DNA of 5,940 nucleotides, taken from positions 1 to 5,940 of the forward strand of contig SLST01000201.1 in assembly GCA_007130265.1 (NCBI GenBank). Direction: 5' to 3'. The position numbers were made by a program, and so were the translations under genes. The notes beneath the pieces were generated by a model that saw only the letters and a program-made list of their open reading frames with translations, made no database searches and had not been told where the DNA came from. Source of the stretch: Spirochaetales bacterium. GTDB taxonomy: Bacteria > Spirochaetota > Spirochaetia > DSM-27196 > SLST01. Shown piece by piece: positions 1-5,821 of this stretch (within the stretch, counting starts at the first letter, position 1; every line of letters begins with the position of its first letter).

Positions 1-2094
1 CGGCTCGTACTCGGACAGCTCCCGGCTGTACCGATCGCGGAAATTCTCGTAGAGGTTGCGGATCTCAGCGCTGATCTCAGCGCTGCTCATCTGCAGCTTT
101 TCGAGCTGGCTCTGCGTCTTTCCGAGATCCTCCATCCGCCGCTTCAGACCTCGTTCCTTCTCGATGAGATCCTTGTTGCGAACCGAGATCGACTCTTCGA
201 GTGACTTCTGCTCGCGCTGCATGACCTGTTCGCGCTTTTCGAGCTCCGCGAGCTCGGCGGTAAGCGTCGCCATGCGTTGCCGTGTATCAGCGAGGCGCTT
301 GCGGCTCGTCTCGAGCTCGCTGCGATGCTGTTCGAGCTGTCGCTCCTGTTCAATAATCGATGCGCTGCGCTGGGCAACGCTCTCCCGCATCGCGGAGACC
401 TGTGTCGTCATCCGCGCACGATTCACCCGCAGCTCTTCAAGAGTCGCCCGGTACTCGTCGATCTTCTTCGCGAGTGCGGTATTCTCGTGGGTCAGCCTCA
501 GAACTTCAGCCCTGCACGAGCGAACCCCGTCGCGGCACCGATCGAGCTCGGCGTCGACTTCGCGCTTGCGGGTGATGATACCTTCCGGCGCGAGGAAATC
601 GTCGAGAAAGGCAGGGACGCTCGCGGCGAACGCATCGACCGAACCCGCGACCACATCGGCCTGTTCGCGCACCCCAACGATGAGCTCGCCCGCGGCGTGG
701 AGTGCGTCGGCATCGGCCCCGGCGGCGCGTGCGTCGGTGAACCGTGCGCTGTGGTGGCGGATTCGATGCAGCAGTTCCGCGAGGTCGGATCGAAGCCGTG
801 CGTCGAGTACTTTGCGCGCGCCCTGCGAGTAGCCGGAGGCGGCGAGGCCTTCGTCGAGCTCTCGAACGATGTCGTCGGTGAGCTCGCCGAGGTTTCGCTC
901 CAGTTCGATCTGTCTCTGCTCGAGTGAGACGATCTGTTCCTCGTTCGCCTGGATCGCGGTCCGGTTCTCCCGGATGCCGTGTTCGGCGTGCTCTATGTGC
1001 TGCTCGAACGCCGCGATATTCTCGTCGACGTCCTCGATGCGGGCAGTGTGTTCGGCGATCGACTCGCCGAGAGCGGCGATCTCCTTCTGCAGCGCCTCTA
1101 TCCGGCCCGTGAGCGCCTGCTGTCGCGTCTCGTCACCCCTTATCTTCTCCTCGGTCTCGACGGCCCGCTCGCCGTGAAGGCGTATCTGGTTCTCGCGATC
1201 GTTCTTCTCGAGCTCGACCCCGTAGAGTCGTTTCTGGTGGTCGATCAGTTTCGATTCCATCTCGTTTACGACATCGAGGTTTGCTTCGAGACTGTCGTTG
1301 ATCGCGTCGATCTCGCTCTTCAGCTTATCGCGTGCCGCGGTCTTGGTGTCGAGCTGCTCGGTCCTGCGATCACGCTCGTCAACCTGCGTCTTGAGTTTGG
1401 TGAGGGTCAGATCGAGCTCGACCGCGAAGATGTCGTCCCGCAGTTTGCGGTACGCGAGCGTCCTGTCGGCCTGCTTGCGCAGGCTCTCGTAGCTGCGGGA
1501 GACCTCGCCGAGAATGCCCTCGACTTGTCGCATGTTATCTTCCGTCCGTTCGAGTTTCCGCTCGGCTTCGCGTCCGCGCATCTTGTACTTCGTGATTCCG
1601 GCAGCCTCTTCGAAGATGAGACGTCTCTCTTCCGGCTTGTTCGAGAGGATCTGGTCGATCTTGCCCTGTTCCATGATGCTGTATGCCGTCTTGCCGATCC
1701 CGGTGTCGTAGAAGAGTTCGCGCAGATCCTTGAGCTTGACGGGCTCGCCGTTGAGATAGTACTCGCTCTCTCCGGTCCGAAAGAGCCGACGCCGGACCGA
1801 GATCTCGGCCGTGTCGATCGGCAGGATGCCCTCTTCGTTGACCATGGTCAGGGTGACCTCTGCGACGTTCAGCGCCTTTCGGTCTTCGGTCCCGTTGAAG
1901 ATCACGTCTTCCATTCGCTCGGCTCGCAGGCTCTTCGTGGCCTGTTCTCCGAGAACCCACTTAATCGCGTCGACGACATTGCTCTTCCCGCACCCGTTCG
2001 GCCCGAGCAGCGCCGAGATGCCGTCGGTGAATTCGATTCGGGACCGGTCGGCAAACGACTTGAAGCCAAACAGCTCAATGCTCTTCAGGAACAC
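1..2094 (-). CDS. smc: Chromosome partition protein SMC, N-terminal 698 residues (runs off the left edge)
   Basis: SMC is the cytoplasmic ABC-type ATPase that, with ScpA/ScpB, organises and segregates the chromosome. The N-terminal head is complete: the start reads MFLKSIELFGFKSFADRS, the Walker A motif GPNGCGKSN is at residues 31-39 (K37), the arginine-finger region KSLR ends at R57, the Q-loop Gln is Q143 in SIMEQGKIDQILSNKPEERR, and IFEEAAGITKYK follows at 160-171. Residues from about 175 to 400 are heptad-like coiled coil. Residues of about 405-510 are non-coil and rich in Ala, Asp and Gly. Coil resumes from about 510 to 698. Walker B, the signature motif and the C-terminal head lie beyond the window. 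I chose the GTG at 2094 because GGGAG (2104-2100) lies 5 nt upstream and the product then starts MFLK, as in many SMCs; a GTG at 2100 would add two residues. The gene is 60 nt downstream of a glycosyltransferase gene and has a possible promoter of its own. The canonical hinge is not seen where expected. Confidence 0.96.
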   Translation of the reverse strand, partial: MFLKSIELFGFKSFADRSRIEFTDGISALLGPNGCGKSNVVDAIKWVLGEQATKSLRAERMEDVIFNGTEDRKALNVAEVTLTMVNEEGILPIDTAEISVRRRLFRTGESEYYLNGEPVKLKDLRELFYDTGIGKTAYSIMEQGKIDQILSNKPEERRLIFEEAAGITKYKMRGREAERKLERTEDNMRQVEGILGEVSRSYESLRKQADRTLAYRKLRDDIFAVELDLTLTKLKTQVDERDRRTEQLDTKTAARDKLKSEIDAINDSLEANLDVVNEMESKLIDHQKRLYGVELEKNDRENQIRLHGERAVETEEKIRGDETRQQALTGRIEALQKEIAALGESIAEHTARIEDVDENIAAFEQHIEHAEHGIRENRTAIQANEEQIVSLEQRQIELERNLGELTDDIVRELDEGLAASGYSQGARKVLDARLRSDLAELLHRIRHHSARFTDARAAGADADALHAAGELIVGVREQADVVAGSVDAFAASVPAFLDDFLAPEGIITRKREVDAELDRCRDGVRSCRAEVLRLTHENTALAKKIDEYRATLEELRVNRARMTTQVSAMRESVAQRSASIIEQERQLEQHRSELETSRKRLADTRQRMATLTAELAELEKREQVMQREQKSLEESISVRNKDLIEKERGLKRRMEDLGKTQSQLEKLQMSSAEISAEIRNLYENFRDRYSRELSEYEP
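61..84 (-). repeat. Perfect 12-bp tandem duplication inside smc
   Basis: Plus-strand GATCTCAGCGCT occurs twice back to back (61-72 and 73-84). In the smc frame this reads as SAEI repeated twice, within the coiled-coil region near residues 671-678. It is in frame and adds four residues, probably a small replication-slippage event tolerated by the coil. Confidence 0.7.
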
Positions 2095-2099
2095 ATCCA

Positions 2100-2104
2100 C
2101 TCCC
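2100..2104 (-). promoter_or_regulatory. Ribosome binding site of smc
   Basis: GGGAG on the minus strand ends 5 nt before the GTG at 2094-2092. It decides between two in-frame GTG codons: the one at 2100 overlaps this motif and so cannot use it. Confidence 0.6.
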
Positions 2105-2121
2105 AGTTCGTGATCACTCGT

Positions 2122-2150
2122 ACTCTAGTTCAATCAATGGCGGAGGTCAA
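2122..2150 (-). promoter_or_regulatory. Possible sigma70-type promoter for smc
   Basis: On the minus strand TTGACC (2150-2145, 5 of 6 consensus) is followed by a 17-bp spacer and TAGAGT (2127-2122, 4 of 6). Predicted transcription would start near 2115, giving a leader of about 20 nt. It fits in the 60-nt gap between the glycosyltransferase stop and the smc start. No terminator-like hairpin is seen in this gap, so read-through from upstream is also expected. The -10 match is weak and the pair could arise by chance. Confidence 0.4.
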
Positions 2151-2154
2151 CAAA

Positions 2155-3363
2155 TCAGGTGTTGCGACGTCTGCGCATCCGGCGTTTTTTCGTTTCGATG
2201 ATCTTCAGGTACTCGCCGGCCGCCCAGTCGACGATCTGCTCCCACCCCCGGTAGACGGTTTCGGCCGCGTCGGCGCCGGCACGCGCGATGAGATCGCGAT
2301 CGTCCATCAGCCGGCGAAGGACCTGCGCCGCGGCCTCCGGGTTGTTCGGCACCGTGAACCCGTTCTTCCCGTCGGTGATGATCTCGGCCGCAGAGGACCC
2401 CTCAGCCACGACCGCGGGAACGTGGAAGGCCGCCGCTTCCCGCATAACGAGCGGGGCGTTGTCGTAGATACTCGGGAAGAAGAAGACCTCGGCTCGCGCG
2501 TAGACCGCTTTCAAGCGCTCTCGCCCGACGATCCGGCCGAGGAAGCGTGTCTTGTCGCCTATGCCCACGCGACGCGCGAGTCGGCGCATCATGTCCGACG
2601 CGTAGCCTTCGCCGGCAAAAACGAGCGCGATCGGAGACGATAGCCGGTCGTCTTCGTTGAGACGGCCAATCGTGCGGATGATGAGCTCGACGTTCTTCTC
2701 CCAACGGTGTTGACCGACGAAGAGGCAGACGAATGCATCCTCGGGGAGTTTCGTGATTCTTCCGCCTCTCTCGCGGTACTTCGCGTACTCGTCCGGTGTC
2801 GGGCGTTCGAGATCGCTTCCATTCGGGGCGATCGTGATCTCGCCTCGGAACCCGTAGTCGAGCAGCGTAGCCCTCGTCGCTTCGCTGGGCGTCCACACCG
2901 CATCGCACGATTCATAGAAGCGGACGACTCGGTTGATGAAGATCTCCACCAGACGATTCGAGCGCAGATAGCGATGCGCGTCTTCGCGGTATTTCGTGTG
3001 AAACGTCGTCACATGAGGGATAGCGTGGCGGAGCGCCGTGCGCTCGGCCATTCGGCCGGCGACGAAGGGGCTGTGGCTGTGCACCAGGTTGAACCTCGTC
3101 CTCGTGAGTAAGGCTCCCACGGGAGGGCTCGCCCACGGAATCCCGAGTCGGTACGGCGGCATGATCAGCAACGGAAGCGACGGGTAACGAACAACGGAAA
3201 ACGGATCGTTGTCCCGGTATCGCGGCACGTGGGGAACGATCGCGTAGGCGGTCCCGTACTTCTCGTCGAGCCATCGTGTGTAGTTCTCCACACACACTCC
3301 CACGCCGTCCATGATGGGCTTGTATGAGTCGTTGAACTGCCCCACGGTCAGATCGCCGACCAT
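2155..3363 (-). CDS. GT4-family glycosyltransferase (GT-B fold)
   Basis: This 402-residue protein is a retaining, nucleotide-sugar-dependent glycosyltransferase of the GT4 type. It most resembles the group whose members begin with FNDS..P..DGV and end the first domain with H-SPF and T-HTK. The N-terminal acceptor domain (about 1-190) shows FNDSYKPIMDGVG (10-22), HSHSPF (95-100) and TFHTKYRED (120-128). The C-terminal donor domain (about 195-375) shows GQHRWEKN (217-224, with K223), FAGEGY, and YDNAPLVMREAAA. In the last, the usual E-x7-E is D301-x7-E309. The protein ends in a very basic tail, KKRRMRRRRNT, which could hold it at the membrane surface. I see no signal peptide or membrane segment. 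The start is set by a perfect AGGAGG 4 nt upstream. It lies 12 nt after the ligase-like gene, so the two are co-transcribed. The acceptor is unknown; glycolipid or cell-surface glycan synthesis is the likeliest role, a diacylglycerol glycosyltransferase being one option. Confidence 0.9.
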   Translation of the reverse strand: MVGDLTVGQFNDSYKPIMDGVGVCVENYTRWLDEKYGTAYAIVPHVPRYRDNDPFSVVRYPSLPLLIMPPYRLGIPWASPPVGALLTRTRFNLVHSHSPFVAGRMAERTALRHAIPHVTTFHTKYREDAHRYLRSNRLVEIFINRVVRFYESCDAVWTPSEATRATLLDYGFRGEITIAPNGSDLERPTPDEYAKYRERGGRITKLPEDAFVCLFVGQHRWEKNVELIIRTIGRLNEDDRLSSPIALVFAGEGYASDMMRRLARRVGIGDKTRFLGRIVGRERLKAVYARAEVFFFPSIYDNAPLVMREAAAFHVPAVVAEGSSAAEIITDGKNGFTVPNNPEAAAQVLRRLMDDRDLIARAGADAAETVYRGWEQIVDWAAGEYLKIIETKKRRMRRRRNT

Positions 3364-3367
3364 CGCG

Positions 3368-3373
3368 CCTCCT
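3368..3373 (-). promoter_or_regulatory. Strong ribosome binding site of the glycosyltransferase gene
   Basis: A perfect AGGAGG (3373-3368) lies 4 nt before the ATG at 3363. It occupies most of the 12-nt gap after the upstream TAG stop (3378-3376), which supports tight translational coupling of the two genes. Confidence 0.8.
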
Positions 3374-3375
3374 GC

Positions 3376-5145
3376 CTACTTGAGTGCTGCGGAACGATCG
3401 CTCGTCAGTCGAGGCCGATCGATGACGCCGCCGAGCGTGCGGGGCAGACGGGCGTGAAATCGGTAGCGGCCTGGTCGCTGCACTTCGTCGAGAGATTCCA
3501 GCGACTCTCTCAGGTGTTGCTCGAGCCAGTGTGGATCGCGATCCTGGTCGACCGGAGCAACGTGAGCGGTTATGGCTATCGCCGACTCGTTCATGAGGGT
3601 CGTGACACACGCTTCGAGGACCTCGGTGTGCTCGTTCAGCGCCACCTCCGCGAGTCCTGGGTGAACCCGACTGTTGGTGAGCGTCGGATGGTTCGCGATG
3701 CGCTCAACGATCGAGAGGAATCCGTCGGCATCCATCAACCCGAGGTCACCGGTTCGTAGCCACTTTCTGCCGTCGCGGTCCACGTGAAACGCCCGTTCGG
3801 TTACATCGTCCCGCTTCCAGTACCCTCGCATCACCGTTGGTCCATGAACCAGAATCTCTCCGAGCGCGCCGGCGCTCAGCCACTTCGGGGCGTCCCGATG
3901 GTCGTTGTCTGCGTTGACCGGCTCGGCAATGCCGATCAAGGTGTCCGGATAGGGAATTCCCACCGTTCCCGGGCGAGAATCACTGTCAGGCATCGTTGCG
4001 CACGCGGTGACGGTCTCCGTCAGCCCGTACCCCTCGCGAATGCCGATCGCACCACCGCGACGGCGCACGATCTGCTCAAACCGGTCCCGAACCGCCCTCG
4101 AAAGGCGGTCACCGCCGCAGAAGGCGCCCATTCGCGCACGATGCCGGGTGAATCGGAACACGCGGTCGAATACCAGGCCGATATAGGTTTCCGGCACCCC
4201 CACTAGGTACTCCGGCTGTCGTCTTCTGACGAGTCGGGCAAGGGTTCTCGTGGTGAAGTGAGGGACGACAATGCTCAACGCCGCTGCGGAGACCGCCGCA
4301 TGGACGGCAACCGCGATACCGTACCCGTGGGAGAGTGGAACGAGGCTCAGCAGTCCCTGACCAGCGAGCAGCGGCCCCTGCACCTGCGTCTGCAGGGCAA
4401 CTGCGTTCAACTGACGGTCCGCGTGCATCACGCCGAGCGGCGTGCGGGTCGTACCACCGGTATAGAGCACGACGGCGAGCTGGTCGGGGTCGTGCAGCTC
4501 CCTGTGGGCCGGTAGATCGACGTTCTTCCCGAGCGCAAGAAACGACGCCCACGCGAAGATCGGCGGCGGTTCGCTGCCGGCCACGAAAGCCTCGCCGTTT
4601 CGCCCCGATGCTCCGCGGATTCCCCCAAGGTCGACGTTCCACCGTCGGCGCATGCGCTGCATGCGCTGAACCGACCTCGGCCTGCCGAAGTCGAGGTACG
4701 TGCAGACGATGATGCCGCGGACTGCGTGCTTCGAGAGCAGTCGTAGTACTCCTGCGACGTGCTCGTTACTGACCGCCATCCACGTTGGAGCAAAATCACT
4801 GAGATACGCTGATATTGTCCGTGGACCGGCCTGCGCGTGGAAGAGGCTCAGGACTGCGCCGATGCGGTTTGCCGCGTAGAGCAGGACGGCGGCGTGCGGC
4901 ATGTTGGGGATCAGCAGCGCGATCCGGTCTCCGGATCTCACTCCAAGGGCCCAGAGGCTGTGTGAAGCCGCACGCACGAGCTCTTCGAGGCGCCGGTACG
5001 TCAGTTTTCCGTCCAGAAACTCCATTGCGACCTGACTCGGATGCTCGGCTGCGGTTCGTGTCAACCCCTCGTGGAGCGTGATATCCGGGTACGGGATCGT
5101 CGCCGGTATGTCGCCGTAGTACGGCAGCCACGGTTGGTCGGACAT
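3376..5145 (-). CDS. ANL-superfamily acyl-CoA synthetase/AMP-binding homologue with a degenerate active site
   Basis: The 589-residue product has the fold of long-chain acyl-CoA synthetases, which adenylate a carboxylic acid with ATP and pass it to CoA or a carrier. The order is typical: a large AMP-binding domain (about 30-475) and a C-terminal lid (about 480-589). Visible motifs are the P-loop YTGGTTRTPLG (228-238), PLSHGYG, YGLTET (373-378), GEILVHGPTVMRGYW, TGDLG (D467) and VER (R482). Several key positions differ from the family. The P-loop Lys is L237 and a P-loop Gly is R234. The hinge and following loop read VERIANHPTLTNSRVHP, not the usual GR.K..I..SG.NVYP. The A10 motif reads LPRTLGGVIDRPRL, with V574 where the catalytic Lys belongs. 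It may therefore be a pseudoenzyme or do only part of the reaction. The start at 5145 is chosen for the GGAGG just upstream and for the MSDQPWLPYYGD N-terminus. The frame stays open upstream, but that part lies inside rnhB. The gene is first in the operon with the glycosyltransferase. Confidence 0.88.
   Translation of the reverse strand: MSDQPWLPYYGDIPATIPYPDITLHEGLTRTAAEHPSQVAMEFLDGKLTYRRLEELVRAASHSLWALGVRSGDRIALLIPNMPHAAVLLYAANRIGAVLSLFHAQAGPRTISAYLSDFAPTWMAVSNEHVAGVLRLLSKHAVRGIIVCTYLDFGRPRSVQRMQRMRRRWNVDLGGIRGASGRNGEAFVAGSEPPPIFAWASFLALGKNVDLPAHRELHDPDQLAVVLYTGGTTRTPLGVMHADRQLNAVALQTQVQGPLLAGQGLLSLVPLSHGYGIAVAVHAAVSAAALSIVVPHFTTRTLARLVRRRQPEYLVGVPETYIGLVFDRVFRFTRHRARMGAFCGGDRLSRAVRDRFEQIVRRRGGAIGIREGYGLTETVTACATMPDSDSRPGTVGIPYPDTLIGIAEPVNADNDHRDAPKWLSAGALGEILVHGPTVMRGYWKRDDVTERAFHVDRDGRKWLRTGDLGLMDADGFLSIVERIANHPTLTNSRVHPGLAEVALNEHTEVLEACVTTLMNESAIAITAHVAPVDQDRDPHWLEQHLRESLESLDEVQRPGRYRFHARLPRTLGGVIDRPRLTSDRSAALK
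4650..4667 (-). repeat. 9-bp tandem duplication inside the ligase-like gene
   Basis: Plus-strand GCATGCGCT occurs twice in tandem (4650-4658, 4659-4667). In the coding frame it gives the repeated Gln-Arg-Met of VQRMQRMRRRW. It sits in the variable insert before the P-loop and does not break the frame. Confidence 0.65.
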
Positions 5146-5148
5146 GCG

Positions 5149-5153
5149 CCTCC
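5149..5153 (-). promoter_or_regulatory. Ribosome binding site of the ligase-like gene
   Basis: GGAGG (5153-5149) lies 3 nt before the ATG at 5145. The spacing is short but the match is strong. It argues for this internal ATG over upstream in-frame starts such as the one at 5373. Confidence 0.65.
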
Positions 5154-5161
5154 GAGGGTCG

Positions 5162-5190
5162 ACTATACTACCGGCCCCCTGTGCTGTCAA
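5162..5190 (-). promoter_or_regulatory. Near-consensus sigma70-type promoter of the ligase-glycosyltransferase operon
   Basis: On the minus strand a perfect -35 TTGACA (5190-5185), a 17-bp spacer (5184-5168) and the -10 TATAGT (5167-5162, 5 of 6) form one of the best promoter matches possible in GC-rich DNA. Transcription is predicted to start near 5155, about 10 nt before the ATG, so the leader contains essentially only the GGAGG ribosome binding site. No operator-like inverted repeat stands out around it, which suggests constitutive expression. Confidence 0.8.
5164..5169 (+). promoter_or_regulatory. Possible -10 element for rnhB, overlapping the opposing -10
   Basis: TATACT (5 of 6) on the plus strand shares four bases with the minus-strand -10. 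Upstream only a poor -35 is visible (CGGACA at 5139-5144 with a 19-bp spacer). If used, transcription would start near 5176, about 40-50 nt before the rnhB start. The support is weak without a proper -35. Confidence 0.3.
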
Positions 5191-5218
5191 AGCGGTCGGT
5201 GTGGTGTATCGTTGCATC

Positions 5219-5821
5219 GTGGTTGTGTGCGGAGTCGACGAAGCCGGCCGGGGCCCTCTGGCCGGACCGGTGACCGCTGCGGCGGTCATCCTCCCTGATG
5301 ATTTTCCCAACGAGCTCCTGCGGGACTCGAAGCGACTCAGCGAAGCGCAACGAGAACGGCTGGTGCCGGTCATAACCGCTGGAGCCTCCGCATGGGGAGT
5401 CGGCTGGGCCAGTCACGCGGAGATAGACGCGGTCAATATTCTGCGGGCGTCGCATCTCGCGATGCGACGAGCAGTCGTTTCCCTGACGGTTGTGCCTGAT
5501 CTCGCCATCGTCGACGGTTCAGCGCTGCCGGGCCTCGGTGTACCCGCGCGCGCGGTCGTCAAGGCCGACGCGACGGTCGTTTCGGTGATGGCCGCATCGA
5601 TCCTCGCGAAAGTCGCTCGTGATCGCTGGATGCGCGCGTACGCTCGCATCGAGCCTGCGTACGAGTTCGATCGCCACAAGGGTTATCCGACCGCCCGGCA
5701 CCGTACGCTTCTGCGGCGGTTCGGCCCCTCGGCCATACACCGCCGCAGTTTCAGCGGGTGTGGCCTTCCGGCCGCCGTGGTCGAGGGCCCGCCGAGCCGG
5801 AACTCCGAGCTTCCCGGATGA
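5219..5821 (+). CDS. rnhB: Ribonuclease HII
   Basis: RNase HII cuts the RNA strand of RNA-DNA hybrids and starts removal of single ribonucleotides misincorporated in DNA. With the GTG at 5219 the protein is 200 residues, the usual size, starting MVVCGVDEAGRGPLAGPV. The four metal-binding acids are visible by alignment to E. coli and Thermotoga enzymes: D7 and E8 (VDEAGRG), D99 (IVDG) and D117 (VKAD). The GRG motif (10-12) and Y156 of HKGYPT, which read the ribonucleotide-DNA junction, are present, as are DSKRLSE, AASILAKVARD and HRRSF. No clear Shine-Dalgarno precedes any start. GTG 5225 and GTG 5201/5204 are alternatives, and an ATG at 5144 would add an unconserved 25 residues across the divergent promoter. 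Conserved sequence ends at HRRSF (F178). The last 22 residues are an unrelated tail encoded where the gene overlaps the convergent PUR gene. Confidence 0.95.
   Translation: MVVCGVDEAGRGPLAGPVTAAAVILPDDFPNELLRDSKRLSEAQRERLVPVITAGASAWGVGWASHAEIDAVNILRASHLAMRRAVVSLTVVPDLAIVDGSALPGLGVPARAVVKADATVVSVMAASILAKVARDRWMRAYARIEPAYEFDRHKGYPTARHRTLLRRFGPSAIHRRSFSGCGLPAAVVEGPPSRNSELPG

Noticed and set aside
56..832. A 258-codon plus-strand frame opposite smc
   Set aside because: Ser/Arg-rich low-complexity translation that mirrors the coiled-coil codons of smc. No motif or ribosome binding site supports it.
2095..2154. A terminator or small gene in the gap before smc
   Set aside because: Only 60 bases, with no stable inverted repeat plus T-run and no start codon with a supporting site other than that of smc.
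979..2643. A 554-codon open frame on the plus strand opposite smc and the glycosyltransferase gene
   Set aside because: It is antisense to two genes with unmistakable family motifs and runs across their boundary. Its translation shows no domain pattern and is the expected mirror of GC-rich coding DNA.
5144..5218. ATG at 5144 as the start of RNase HII
   Set aside because: It would add 25 unconserved residues, has no ribosome binding site, overlaps the ligase start codon (shared CATG) and lies upstream of the candidate plus-strand -10.
5146..5373. Upstream extension of the ligase-like gene to an ATG at 5373
   Set aside because: The extra 76 residues are antisense to conserved rnhB codons and unlike the family. 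The promoter and GGAGG directly before 5145 fix the start there.
5751..5821. A bidirectional terminator between rnhB and the PUR gene
   Set aside because: The only hairpin noticed is a 4-bp GGCC stem with a TTCC loop, and no T-run follows on either strand.
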